Source: CAVPTL01 sp963729195
GTDB taxonomy: Bacteria; Actinomycetota; Thermoleophilia; Gaiellales; JAICJC01
DNA: 64,000 bases
Assembly (NCBI GenBank): GCA_963729195.1
Contig: CAVSNF010000022.1
Span: 62,001-126,000, forward strand
Direction of reading: 5' to 3'
The translations under genes and the position numbers were made by a program. Below, in pieces: positions 16,563 to 26,128 of the stretch; the first letter of the stretch is position 1; each line of letters begins with the position of its first letter. Under the pieces are notes generated by a model. It did not search any database. It had not been told where the DNA came from and saw only the letters and a list, made by a program, of their open reading frames with translations.

Positions 16563-17528
16563 CTCAACCGACGGCGGATCAGGTGGGGCACCTCGCGGCC
16601 GCGTTCCTGGATCACGTGCAGAGTGGTGAACTGCCACAGCTTGCGTGACCAGTTGTCGGCGGCCTGGGCGACGGCGGGTATCGGCGGTGGATCGCCGGTG
16701 TCGGGCACGTCGTAGCCGTGGCGGCGCAGCACATCCCCGGCGATGTGGGTGAAGAGCGCCTGGTTGCGGCGTGACATGCCGGTGCGCCAGCGGCCGACCG
16801 AGCCGACGTTGATCGACTCCGCCAGCCCCGTGAACCACTGCTCCTGCCCGGAGGCGACCCGGGTCGCGGCGTCGGGATCGGCCTCGAGCATGGCCGGGTC
16901 GAACGGGATCTCGGCGAACCGGCACACCCGCTCGACCTCGGCGGCCGGGCGCGCTGACCAGGTCTTCGTAGCGAATCGTCAGCACCGCGTCGCCGTACCG
17001 GGCCGAGGCCGCGTCCCCGGCGATCACGGCGGTGCGCCACTGGTGCGCGGCGGCCCACACGTTCGCCGGCCCGAACGGCACGCTCAGAAGCGACAGGCAC
17101 ACGTCGCGCCCGTCTCGCACCAGGTTCACGATCAGGGCGTCGGGGAAGACCCGCATGACCTCGTCCAGGTGGTTGACGTAGTACGGCGTCTTGTCGCCCC
17201 AGCGCGGCTTCTGGTGTTCGGTCGCGTAGGCCTCGAACGGCGCCGCGATCGCCGCCCGGTAGGCGTCATCGCCGGTGCGCCCAGCGCGCCCGGGAGGCTG
17301 CGAGGAGAGCCCCCACTCGCGCACCTTGGGATGTCGCCAGATGTCTCGCACCAGCCGGTCGAACTGCTCGTCGGTCGTGAGGTCGCCGTAGCGGGCGCGC
17401 CGCGATCCGATGTCGGCCAGAAACATCGACTCGGTCGGAATCGCGATCACCGGGCTGCGATCCAGGATCAGGCGAAGCAGGGTCGTTCCCGACCGATCAC
17501 AGGCGACGATGAAGAGCGGCCGGGTCAT
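16559..17528 (-). CDS. PAPS-dependent sulfotransferase family protein (one frame break)
   Basis: About 323 residues. The 5-prime phosphosulfate-binding loop is IVACDRSGTTLLRLILD at residues 7-23, the 3-prime phosphate-binding strand is ALIVNLVRDGRDVCLSLL near residue 130, and WGDKTPYYVNHLDEVM supplies a conserved WxxKTP motif. The C-terminal fragment contains the conserved-type RWRTGMSRRNQALFTHIAGDVLRRHGY. The frame changes near 16945. It overlaps the upstream glycosyltransferase stop by ATGA. Together with cysC, it suggests that a surface glycan or lipid of this organism is sulfated; the acceptor is not known. Confidence 0.82.
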
Positions 17529-18669
17529 CGCAGCTCACGGTAGACGGATTCGGTGGCGGCGGCGATCTCGGCCCAGCTGAGCCGCCCGTCGGCGCAGCTG
17601 CGACTGGCCGCCCGCAGCTGGTCGCGCCGCTCGGGCGAGGTCAGCACCTCGATCAGCGCCGCGGCCAGCGCATCCGCGATCGCCCGGCGGGCACGAGCAT
17701 GCCGACGCCGTCACGGTCGTGCAGCTCGCGAAATCCGCCCACGTCGGTCAGCACCAGCCCGGCTCCCACCGCCAGCGCGGCAAACACGACGCCGGAGTTG
17801 TCGATCGAGCGATACGGCAGCGCCACCACCTCGGCCCGCCGCAGCAGCGCCGCCAGCTCTGCGTCTGACACGAATCGCGGCAGCAGCGTCACCCCCGGCT
17901 GGTTCACACGCAGCGCGGAGATGTCCATCATCGGCCGGCCGGCGATCACAAGCTCTGCCTCAGGCACTGCGGCGCGCACTCGCGGCCAGGCGTCCAGCAG
18001 CACGTCGGTGCCCTTGTACGGCCGGATGATGCCCGGCAGCAGCACCGTGGGACCGGGTGGATCGACCGGCGGCGCAGCCGTTGGCAGCTCTGCCAGGAAA
18101 CTGAACACCCCGTGGGGGATCACCCGGATCCGCCCCGGAGCCACCCCGCAGCGCTCGACCAGCGCCCTGCGCCCCCATTCGCTGTGGACGATCACGCGCT
18201 CGAACACCCGCGCGGTCGCGGCCACCGAGCGCCGGCGCCGGTCGCCACCGACGTTGGGCAGCGGATCGTGGGCGGTGAACACCACCGGCACCCCCTCATG
18301 CTGCAAACGGCGATAGAACGCCCTCTCGACGGGTCGCAGCACCGCCCACTGCACATGCACCACGTCGACCCCCTCGGCCCGCAGCCGGCTGCGCAGCTCC
18401 CACAGACCGGAGAGATGCTCGCCGGCCTTGGCCACCCGTCGCACCGCCGGCGGGGCGCTCAGATGGTTGGTGCGGCGGTAGAACAGCTCACACACCCGGT
18501 AGCCGTCGGCCTCGGGGGCAGCGCCGTGCACGAATGACGCCGTCCACAGTGAAACGTCGTTCCCACGTCGGGCAAGGGCCCGCGCCAGCTCGTGATCGTA
18601 GGGCCGCGTGTATCCCGACGGGTCGACCAGGGCCACTCGCAGCGGCGGGGTGTAGGGGGATTCAGCCAA
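17525..18669 (-). CDS. Family 4 glycosyltransferase (one frame break)
   Basis: About 381 residues with GT-B fold features. N-terminal LRVALVDPSGYTRPYDHELARALARRGNDV and VDVVHVQWAVLRP; linker RIRVIPHGVF; donor domain TVLLPGIIRPYKGTDVLLDAWP, ELVIAGRPMMD, LLRRAEVVALPYRSIDNSGVVFAALAVG. The frame changes near 17690, after which ADALAAALIEVLTSPERRDQ to YRELR completes the usual C-terminus. Start is uncertain: TTG at 18669 gives LAESPYTPPLRVALV. It diverges from the Wzz-like gene. The acceptor sugar is unknown. Confidence 0.82.
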
Positions 18670-18678
18670 TGCCGGGGC

Positions 18679-18684
18679 TACACT
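18679..18684 (+). promoter_or_regulatory. -10 hexamer (TACACT) for the Wzz-like gene
   Basis: TACACT, 8 nt, then ATG at 18693. Leaderless spacing as at other starts in this window. Confidence 0.5.
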
Positions 18685-18692
18685 ATCGCCCC

Positions 18693-19642
18693 ATGTCCGC
18701 CACCCCGCCCGACCGAAGCTCCAGCGCCGGAGGTGCGGGTCTCGGTCTACGCACGGCGCGCCCTCAGCCGCTGGTACGTGATCGTGCTGGCGGTGATCGT
18801 GGCAGTGGGTCTGGTGCTGCTGCAGGGCGCGAACAAGGCCAAGGGCAAGACCGACGCCACCGCGACCGTGTACATGGGCCAGCCGGTGACCCCGGGAGGC
18901 GGTGCGCTGTTCGCCAATCCGCCCTACGCAAACCTCTCCGCGGTGACCAAGCTGATCACCTCCGGACCGGCCCGCACGGTGGCGGCACACGCCGCAAACG
19001 CCGTACCCGGCAAGACCACCATCACCCCCGCGTCACTCAACGGCAAGGTCACCGCCCACCAGCTCTCGGCCGGCGGAACCACCGCCACCAAGCCCGCCGC
19101 CGGGCCGGCGTACTACTCGATCGAAGCCCAGGGCCCGTGGTCGAACCATCAGGTCGCGGTGATCGCCAACACCCTGGCCGGGATCGTGGTGCACAAGGCC
19201 AACGGCTACGTCGGATGCCAAGGTGGCCGCGCTGCAGACCGAGATCGCCACCGCCCAGGAATCGATCGCGCGACTGCAGTCGGCGATCAAGACCGACCAG
19301 GCGACCGCGCTGGCGCTGGCCAAGGGAGCGGCCACCGATCCGTCCAAGGCGGCGCTGATGGCCGCGCTGCTGTCCCAGGTCTCGTCCAACACCACGGTGA
19401 TCACCGAGACCCAGGCTCAGCTTTCCCAAAACCAGCTGTCGCTCGCGAGCGCCCAGAACATCGAAGCCGCGTCGATCGCGAACTTCGGGGTCGGCCATGC
19501 GGTGACCGCGCAGCACAAGCGCAGCGCCCTGATCGTGGCCGCGGTGGTGGGGCTGATCATCGGCACGATGCTGGCGCTGGCGTGGGATGCGATGCGGCGC
19601 CGCCAGCAGGACAACGCCGACGCAAACCGAACGCCCGCCTGA
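18693..19642 (+). CDS. Wzz/YveK-type chain-length determinant-like protein (two frame breaks)
   Basis: About 316 residues with the polysaccharide co-polymerase layout: a cytoplasmic start (MSATPPD, then EAPAPEVRVSVYARRALSRW), membrane helix YVIVLAVIVAVGLVLLQGA, a long extracytoplasmic alpha/beta region ending in coiled coil (KVAALQTEIATAQESIARLQ), and a second membrane helix ALIVAAVVGLIIGTMLALAW. Frame changes near 18714 (an extra C in GACCGAA) and near 19215. No tyrosine-kinase domain is attached. It would set the chain length of the exopolysaccharide made by the neighbours. Confidence 0.75.
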
Positions 19643-19905
19643 TGGCGACTCGCTCCTGCCCTGACTGGCCGATGCTGATGGACCGGGCTCCCGACCTCAG
19701 CTTCAAGCACTACACCGCCGACGAGCTGCACCTGGCGCACGACGTGATCGTCGGCCTGGGGGCGGATGTGCGCCTGTCTGAGATCGAGGTGTGCGCCGAT
19801 ACGGCCCACAACGTCTTCAACCCGGCACACACCGATTCACGCCTTGCCGCGGCGCTGCGAGCCAGCTATTGGAGCAGCCTGGACGATCGCGACCCCGCCG
19901 GCTGA
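19642..19905 (+). CDS. Small hypothetical protein after the Wzz-like gene
   Basis: An 87-residue ORF whose ATG shares one base with the Wzz stop (TGATG). It is soluble and acidic, with a tryptophan-proline motif near the start (CPDWPMLMDRAPDLSF), a stretch of possible helix (ADELHLAHDVIVGLGADV) and a C-terminal RLAAALRASYWSSLDDRDP. I recognise no family. Tight coupling suggests it is real and works with or downstream of the polysaccharide genes, but this is inference. Confidence 0.5.
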   Translation: MATRSCPDWPMLMDRAPDLSFKHYTADELHLAHDVIVGLGADVRLSEIEVCADTAHNVFNPAHTDSRLAAALRASYWSSLDDRDPAG

Positions 19906-19977
19906 ACCGAAAAGTGGTAGTCAGACCACCCGGTTGGAGGGATCTTTGCCTCCCGCTGCGGCGCCGATCTCTGCAAC

Positions 19978-20148
19978 ATGCAACCAGATGACACGCTCAG
20001 CCTGCGAGGGTTCTCGCTGCAGCAGGAGCACCTTCGCCACGCCGCGGACGGCCACCCCGACGCAATCGACATCCAGTCGTTGCTGCGGTGGTACTACGCA
20101 GAACTCAATGCCGCGCGCGTGACCGACGCACACCACCCGTCCGAGTAA
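19978..20148 (+). CDS. Small hypothetical ORF
   Basis: A 56-residue ORF (MQPDDTLSLRGFSLQQEHL to AHHPSE) with a plausible amphipathic helix IDIQSLLRWYYAELNAAR. It begins 72 nt after the preceding small gene and ends about 30 nt before the convergent lysR stop. No clear ribosome site, so the start is uncertain. Codon use resembles the neighbours (mostly G/C third positions). No family recognised. Confidence 0.35.
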   Translation: MQPDDTLSLRGFSLQQEHLRHAADGHPDAIDIQSLLRWYYAELNAARVTDAHHPSE

Positions 20149-20178
20149 CCGAGCCGGCAGGGCGGCCATCGCCCGGAC

Positions 20179-21069
20179 TCAGGTGAGTTCTGTGCGGCAC
20201 CACTCACCGAACTGCTCAGCCACCCGGCTCACCCGGCGACCGGCGTGGCGCACTGCGTAGAAGTCGCGCGAGAGGTCGACCTGCTCGACCTCCGCGATGG
20301 CCAGCGTCCCCAGCGCGAGCTCCTTGGTGACCGCGGTGGCCGACAGGAACGCGACCCCGAACCCGGCTTCGACCGCCGACTTGGCCGATTCCTGCAGCCC
20401 CATCTCCATGGCCACATTGAGGTCGCGGGGGCGCACCCCGACCCGCCGCAGCTCGTCGTCCATCAGCCGCCGCATGGCGGCGCCCGGCTGCATCACGATC
20501 AGCGGTTCGGCGCGCAGCTCGCGCAGGGTGACCACGCGGCCGGCGAAGGCGTGCCCGCTGGGAACCACCAGCACCACCCGGTCGTGCAGAAACGGCTCGA
20601 ACTCCAGCGACCGGTGAGGTCGCTTGAGACCGACCACCCCCAGCTCCAGCTCGCGATCGAGCACTCGCTCGATGATGGTGTCGGTGGCGTCGACCTGGAG
20701 CGTCACGGTCACGCGGGGATGCACCTGCCGGAAGCGCCCCATCAGCCCGGGCAGCACGTGCTCGCCGGGCCCGGTCGAGGCGCCCACCAGCAGGTGCCCG
20801 GTCAGCTCCTGCTCGCCCTCGGCCAGCTCCCGCTCGAGGTCGTGCCGGAGTCCCAGCATGCGCAGCGCGTAGCGGTGCACCAGCTCCCCCGCCGCGGTCG
20901 GCTCGGCCCGCCGCCCGGAGCGGTCGATCAGCGCGGTGCCGGCGCTCTTCTCGAGACTCGCGACCTGCTGGCTGACGGCCGGCTGGGTGACGCCCAGGGC
21001 GTCGGCGGCCGCGGAGAACGAGCCGCGATCCACCACCTCGACGAACGTCTGCAGCTGACGCAGATCCAT
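20179..21069 (-). CDS. LysR family regulator, candidate sulfur-assimilation regulator
   Basis: A complete 296-residue LysR-type regulator. The winged helix-turn-helix is at residues 1-60 (MDLRQLQTFVEVVDRGSFSAAADALGVTQPAVSQQVASLEK); the periplasmic-binding-like effector domain spans about 90-290 with GASTGPGEHVLPGLMGRF and LELGVVGLKR. Effector-domain style resembles the CysL/CbbR group. Its promoter region carries the half-sites GCGAATAAG and AAATCTTAT, both also in the operator of the sulfur operon at 720-744. I infer that it regulates itself and sulfate assimilation 20 kb away. It sits at the end of a minus-strand gene run but has its own -10. Confidence 0.9.
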   Translation of the reverse strand: MDLRQLQTFVEVVDRGSFSAAADALGVTQPAVSQQVASLEKSAGTALIDRSGRRAEPTAAGELVHRYALRMLGLRHDLERELAEGEQELTGHLLVGASTGPGEHVLPGLMGRFRQVHPRVTVTLQVDATDTIIERVLDRELELGVVGLKRPHRSLEFEPFLHDRVVLVVPSGHAFAGRVVTLRELRAEPLIVMQPGAAMRRLMDDELRRVGVRPRDLNVAMEMGLQESAKSAVEAGFGVAFLSATAVTKELALGTLAIAEVEQVDLSRDFYAVRHAGRRVSRVAEQFGEWCRTELT

Positions 21070-21073
21070 GAGG

Positions 21074-21105
21074 AAATCTTATCAGTGGCCAGCGTCGCGA
21101 ATAAG
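21074..21105 (-). promoter_or_regulatory. lysR promoter with two operator half-sites
   Basis: On the plus strand AAATCTTAT (21074-21082) and GCGAATAAG (21097-21105) bracket 14 nt. Both 9-mers occur unchanged in the operator at 720-744, there with a tighter spacing. On the minus strand the -10 TAAGAT (21081-21076) overlaps the first half-site and lies 6 nt from the ATG, so binding there should block a leaderless lysR transcript. Confidence 0.65.
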
Positions 21106-22126
21106 CGCTTGGCGAGGCCAAGCCCCGCCACCGCCAGCTCCACCAGCACGTCCGGATCCCGCCTGCGCCGCCCCTGGGCGTCCGCTGGGCGCCGCTCCAG
21201 CACCAGATCCTCCACCCGCTCCAGCGGCCGCAGCGCGCCCTCGGCGACCAGCTGCTCGTCGACTCCGCCCAAGCGACCGGCGAAGGTCGTGTACACCGGC
21301 GTGCCCAGCACCACCGCCTCGCGGTTCATGGTGCCCCCTGCCGACACCACCAGGTCGGCGCCGGCCACCAGGCTGTGACCGTCCACCGCCCGCTCCGGAA
21401 TCACCACCGACGGCAGCTCGAGCGCGCGCAGCCGATCGGCCTGGGCTTCGGTGCGGGGAAGCAGCACCGCGCGCACGTCCTCGCGACGGCCGAGATCGTC
21501 CAGCAGCTGATCGAACAGCGGGTTCTCGAACCGGTGGTAGAGAGCCACATCGGCTGGAGGGCGCAGCACCAGCCCGATGCGGCTGCCGTCCAAGCCCAGG
21601 TCGCGAGGCACCGCCGGGTCGGGCTCGAACCCGGCCAGGTAGTACTCCTCCTTCAGCCCCGGATAGCGCACCAGCTTGGGGCCGCGCGCGCCGTACCGGG
21701 CAAGCCGGTTGGGGGGAATCGCGTCGGGCACCAGCACGCGGTTGGCCAGCCGGCAGTTGAGCGCATGCTGGAGATGGGCGTACTCGTAGTCGAACATGGT
21801 CGTGTTCGGGATGCGCAGCGCGCGACAGGCCATCGGCAGGTCGGTGGAGCCGTGCGCCCAGGCCGACGTCGAACCTTGCGACCGCGCCCGAACTTGACCA
21901 TCTCGGCCACGCGGTCGCCGGCCGCCCGCGCCTTGCCTGCTCGCGACCCGCCGCCGTGGTGGCCGATGACCGTGTGATCGATGTCGTGCAGCTCGAGCAG
22001 CTGCAGCGTCTGGGCGAAGTCGCGAGCGGTGATGTCGACGTCCCAGCCGCGAGCCCGCATGCGCTCCACCAGCGGGGCGAAGATGACGACGTGGGGCGAG
22101 TTGGTGAGGTCGATCCAGACGCGCAT
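21084..22126 (-). CDS. DUF354 family GT-B-like protein (frame breaks near 21850-21890)
   Basis: About 345 residues. The N-terminus MRVWIDLTNSPHVVIFAPLVERMRARGWDVDITARDFAQ and the VIGHHGGGSRAGKARAAGDR segment are the DUF354 signature; the second half has RALRIPNTTMFDYEYAHLQHAL, LVRYPGLKEEYYLAGFEPD and the donor-site-like DLVVSAGGTMNREAVVLGTPVYTTF. DUF354 proteins share the fold of UDP-GlcNAc epimerases and GT-B glycosyltransferases; activity is unproven. Two extra bases near 21865-21880 break the RKFDVGLGHGSTDLPMACRA stretch. The last frame reads on into lysR, while a one-base shift would end it at TGATAA near 21084, so the exact stop is uncertain. Confidence 0.72.
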
Positions 22127-22133
22127 ACGGCGC

Positions 22134-23244
22134 CTACGCGGCGGCCCGAGTGGCCGCTCGCACGGCCTCGACCACCTCGCGCTGCTGGCCCTCGGTGAGG
22201 GTCACGAACATCGGCAGCGCCAGGCCCTCCCGCGCGGCCTTCTCGGCCACCGGAAGCTGCCCCGGCCGGTATCCCAGGTGGGAGAACACCGGCTGCAGAT
22301 GAAGCGGGATCTCGTAGTAGACAGAGCTGCCGATACCCGCGTCGCGGAGGCTGCGCACCAGCGCTTCCCGGCGGGCCGACCGCACCACGTACAGGTGATA
22401 GATGTGACGCGCGCCCGGGGCTTCGACGGGCAGCTCGACCAGCTCGCCGAGTCCCAGCTCGGCATACCGCGCGGCTGCCGCCCGGCGGCTGTCATTCCAG
22501 CCGTCCAGGTGAGGCAGGAACAGGCGCAGCACGGCGGCCTGGATCTCGTCCAACCGGGAGTTGACCCCGATCTGCTCGAAGGTGCGCTTGTCGCGGGAGC
22601 CGTGGAACCTCAGCAGCCGCACGCGCTCGGCCAGGTCGGCGTTGGAAGTGGCCACGGCGCCGCCGTCGCCCAGCGCCGGCAAATTCTTGGTGGGGAAGAA
22701 CGAGAAGGTCGAGATATCTCCGACCGATCCGGCGGCACGCCCCTCGTGGGCAGCGCCGAACGCCTGCGCCGAATCCTCGATCAAGGCCAGGCCGTTGCGG
22801 TCGGCCAGCTCCCGGAAGGCCGCCAGGTCGACGGGCTGGCCGAACAGGTGCACGACCATGATCGCTCGAGTGCGATCGGTGATCGCCGCCTCGACGGCAT
22901 CAGGGTCGAGGTTGAGCGTGTCGGGCCGGATGTCGACGAACACCGGGACGGCCCCCACCCGGGCGATGGCCTCAGCCGTCGCGAAGAACGTGTACGGAGT
23001 GGTGATCACCTCGTCGCCGGCGCCCACACCGACCGCTTCCAGCGCCAGCAGCAGGGCGTCGGTGCCGTTGGCGACACCCACCGCGTGGGCGGTGCCGAGC
23101 TGGGCGGCCATCTCCTCCTCGAACCCGCGCACCTGAGGACCGAGGATGAACCGACCAGAGTCGATCACCTCGCCGACGGCCTGCTTTGATGTCGGGCAGC
23201 AGCTCCGCGTACTGCCCGTGAATGTCCATTAGGGGTACCGACAC
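22134..23244 (-). CDS. DegT/DnrJ/EryC1/StrS sugar aminotransferase (one frame break)
   Basis: About 370 residues. A PLP-dependent aminotransferase that makes 4-amino or 3-amino nucleotide sugars. N-terminal VPLMDIHGQYAELLPDIK; GVANGTDALLLALEAVGVGAGDEVI; DSAQAFGAAHEG with the PLP-binding aspartate; the Schiff-base lysine in SFFPTKNLPALGDGG near residue 185; and RLDEIQAAVL. An extra A in the AAAG run near 23185 splits the first 22 residues from the rest. GTG at 23244 gives VSVPLMDIHG; an ATG lies 15 nt downstream. It links this operon to surface-sugar synthesis. Confidence 0.88.
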
Positions 23245-23255
23245 GGGGAACCAGT

Positions 23256-23851
23256 CTAGACAGCGACCCTGCGACGTCGCCGCAGTAGCCACAAGCCCGC
23301 CAGAACCACCACAGCGGCCACGATCAGGTAGTTGAGGTACCCCAGCCGATGCTCCCATTCCTGCCAGTTGTTGCCGGCGTAGTAGCCGATCGCGACCAGC
23401 CCCGCACACCACGGCAGGCAGCCCAGGAAGGTCAGCACCGAAAACCGGCCCAGCGGCATCCGCGCCATCCCCGCCGGCAGCGACACAAAGGTGCGCACGA
23501 TCGGCACCATGCGGCGCGAAGAACACCACCCGACCGCCGTAGCGATCGAAGTACCGCTGCGTCCGGGCCAGCTCCTCGCGGCCGTGATCGCCGCGCACCA
23601 GCACCGCATCGACACCGTAGGCACCCGCCGCCCACGCGATCCACGACCCGACCAGGTTGGCGAACGATCCCACCAGCACCGCCGCCACGAAGCTGAAGGT
23701 GTCCTGCGAGACCAGATATCCGGCATAGATCATGGTCACCTCGCTGGGCACCGGGATGCACGCGCTCTCCAAGCACCATCAGGACGAACACCGCCGAGAG
23801 GCCGTGATCTGCAATCGTGGTCTGCACCCAATGGGCGAACGAGTTCAGCAT
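23256..23851 (-). CDS. DedA family membrane protein (two frame breaks)
   Basis: About 199 residues with four to five membrane helices. Conserved DedA/SNARE-associated features: VLMVLESACIPVPSEVTMIYAGYLVSQ near the N-terminus, a GSFANLVGSWIAWAAGAYGVDAVL segment, the FDRYGGRVVFF and PIVRTFVSLPAGMARMPLGRF motif, and a final helix before RRRRRVAV. DedA proteins are linked to undecaprenyl-phosphate or phospholipid flipping and to membrane potential. Frame changes near 23770 and 23515. ATG at 23851 overlaps the SRPBCC stop by 7 nt. Confidence 0.82.
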
Positions 23852-24254
23852 GCAGCCGAGAGCCGGTCGAGATTGGCGAGCTGCTCGCCCAGCGAGTGTT
23901 TGATCTTGGAGCCGAGCCACGGCCGCGATCAGGCGCGGCAGCTGCAGCTCGGCGTTGATGGTGACCAGGCAGCCGTCACCGGCGGGGGCGACTGTGAACT
24001 CGGTGCGGCCCTGCCGATGGCCGTCGATGCGCTCGCCCACCACCCGCACCGGCGGGTCGGACTCCACCACCCGCACCACCATGTGCTCGGATGTGGCCGG
24101 GGGCGTGCGCGACCGCGCTGATATCACCGTTCTCCAGCACGGTTGCGTCGCGGATCTCGTGAGGCAGCATCTGGATGTGCTTGTGGGGGTCGGCGATCCA
24201 CTCCCACACCGTCTCGGCAGGAGCCGCGCACCGGCGCGACACCGAGACCTTCAC
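23845..24254 (-). CDS. SRPBCC (START-like) family protein (two frame breaks)
   Basis: About 136 residues. Opening VKVSVSRRCAAPAETVWEWIADPHKHIQMLP is the typical polyketide-cyclase/dehydrase beta strand and helix; later strands read MVVRVVESDPPVRVVGERIDG, TEFTVAPAGDGCLVTINAELQLPRL and a C-terminal helix IKHSLGEQLANLDRLSAAC. The fold binds hydrophobic ligands. Frame changes near 24105 and 23925. GTG at 24254 overlaps the mqnC stop by GTGA. It may bind a quinone or its precursor, but that rests only on the neighbourhood. Confidence 0.75.
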
Positions 24255-25360
24255 GCAGCCCTCGGGTAGTCCTTCACCGTGCGATAGAGCGTGTCGCGCT
24301 GGCGAGGCTTGTAGCCCGCGTTTCGGATCAGGTGAAGGAAGTCCTCGGTGGTCGCGCGGTGGGTGGTCCCGGCCGCTGACACGACGTTCTCCTCGATCAT
24401 GATCGAGCCCATGTCGTCGGCGCCGAACCGCAGCGCCACCTGTCCGACCTTGACCCCCTGGGTCACCCACGAGCTCTGGATGTGGTCGACGTTGTCGAGG
24501 TAGATGCGGCTGACCGCCTGCATCAGCAGGTAGTCGAAGCTGGTGGGCGTCCAGTGCACGTCCTTGCTGAGCAGCGTGTTGTCGGGCTGATACGTCCATG
24601 AGATGAACGCCCGGAAGCCGTGCATCTCGTCCTGCAGCTCGCGAATCCGGCGGAGATGCAGCACCCGCTCATCCATCGTCTCGACGTGTCCCCACATCAT
24701 CGTGGCGGTGGTGCTCATGCCCAGGCGGTGAGCCGATCGCATGATCCCGAGCCAGTCGTCGGAGGTCGTCTTCTGCGGCGAGATGATCCTCCGCACCCGA
24801 TCGGACAGGATCTCGGCGCCGCCGCCGGGCAGCGAGTCGAGCCCGGCGTCGCGCAGCCGCGAGAGCGTCTCGGACGGGGTCAGCTTGGCCTTGCGGGAGA
24901 TGTGCTGGATCTCTGACGGCGACAGGGCATGCAGATGGATCGGGTAGCGGGCCTTGATCGAGGTGAACAGATCCTCGTACCAGTCGATGCCCAGGTCGGG
25001 GTTGTGGCCGCCCTGCATCAGCACCGCGGTGCCGTTCAGGGCGAGCGTCTCCTCGATCTTCTTGAAGATCACCGTCTTGGGCAGCGTGTAGCCCTCGCGG
25101 GTGTCCCCCGGACGGCGGTAGAAGGCGCAGAAGCTGCAGTCGGTGTAGCAGACGTTGGAGTAGTTGAGGTTGCGATCGACCACGAACGTGACCGTGTCCG
25201 GCGGGTTGAGCCGGTTTCGGATCTCGTGGGCGACGGCGCCGATCTTGACCAGCTCCCGCGACTGCAGCAGCGCGGCCGCGTCGGCATCGTCGATGCGCTC
25301 GCCGGCGCGAGCCTTGTCCAGCGCCTCGTCAACCGCCGATTGCTTCACCGCTACCGCCAT
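24251..25360 (-). CDS. mqnC: Cyclic dehypoxanthinyl futalosine synthase (radical SAM)
   Basis: A complete 369-residue radical SAM enzyme of the futalosine menaquinone pathway; it cyclises dehypoxanthine futalosine to its spiro product. The cluster-binding CxxxCxxC is CYTDCSFC at residues 71-78. Other family segments: LMQGGHNPDLGIDWYEDLF, HALSPSEI, DSLPGGGAEIL, TMMWGHVET and SRIYLDNVDHIQSSWV. ATG at 25360 shares one base with the mqnA stop (TGATG). Uninterrupted. Confidence 0.95.
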   Translation of the reverse strand: MAVAVKQSAVDEALDKARAGERIDDADAAALLQSRELVKIGAVAHEIRNRLNPPDTVTFVVDRNLNYSNVCYTDCSFCAFYRRPGDTREGYTLPKTVIFKKIEETLALNGTAVLMQGGHNPDLGIDWYEDLFTSIKARYPIHLHALSPSEIQHISRKAKLTPSETLSRLRDAGLDSLPGGGAEILSDRVRRIISPQKTTSDDWLGIMRSAHRLGMSTTATMMWGHVETMDERVLHLRRIRELQDEMHGFRAFISWTYQPDNTLLSKDVHWTPTSFDYLLMQAVSRIYLDNVDHIQSSWVTQGVKVGQVALRFGADDMGSIMIEENVVSAAGTTHRATTEDFLHLIRNAGYKPRQRDTLYRTVKDYPRAA

Positions 25361-26128
25361 CACGCCACCTCCGCCATGTCCACGAATCCCAGCTCCGGCA
25401 CCGTCTCCAGCTCTCCGGCCTGATGCGCCAACTCGAAGAACCGCAGCAGCCCCTCCCGCTCGCGCGGGCCAAAGTGGTAGCGAAGCTTTTCGTAGTATCG
25501 CGCCATGAATCCTGCCGGCCACCCAGTACAATTCCGCCGCCCGGCGGGCCAGCGCCTCGGGCTCGTCGCGGGCGATCTGCAGTGAGCGCAGGTGCGCCTG
25601 CTCGAGTTCGGCCAGCCCGTCGGTGATCCCGGCCCGGCAGCCCCACACGGCGAACACCATCGGCAGGCCGGTGCGCTCCTGCCACAGGCGGCTGAGGTCA
25701 TAGTGCGGCGTGGGGTCCTCAAACGTGCTGCGCAGCGCCGCGTCGCCGATCAGCATGGTGGCATCCGCGGGCTCACCCAGCGGCACCAGCCGCACGTCGC
25801 CCAGCATCACCTTGGTCAGCACCACCGAGGTGGCGCTCTCCGGCGTGACCGCCACAGACCGCACCTCGTCCAGCGGGGTGCGTGTGATCAGCTGGATCGA
25901 GTCGATCGCGCCCTCGGCCGACACGCACAGGCGCGGCAGCAGCCGCAGCGAACCGGCGTTTCGGCCGTACTCGATCGAGGACATCGGGGCGACGTCGATC
26001 TCACCCGCCAGCAGCATCGCGTTCAGCTCGGTGGGCACGCCCGGGACTTCGACGATGTCGATGCCGGACAGGTCGAAGAACGCCGGGGCCATGTTGGCGT
26101 AGGAGATCCGGCCGACGCGAAGCGTCAT
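25360..26128 (-). CDS. mqnA: Chorismate dehydratase (one frame break)
   Basis: About 256 residues of the MqnA/MqnD solute-binding-like fold. It removes water from chorismate to give 3-enolpyruvylbenzoate, the first futalosine-pathway step. Seen: LRVGRISYANMAPAFFDL, the VPTELNAMLLAGEIDVAPMSSIEYG motif, PESATSVVLTKVML, LIGDAALRS and YDLSRLWQERTGLPMVFAVW. The frame changes near 25508; the tail FMARYYEKLRYHFGPREREGLLRFFELAHQAGEL completes the C-terminus. ATG at 26128 overlaps the upstream stop (ATGA). Confidence 0.92.

Noticed and set aside
19914..19929. GTGGT-AGTCAG-ACCAC as a GntR/FadR-type operator
   Set aside because: Only 5-bp arms, no regulator of that family in the window and no promoter beside it; likely chance.
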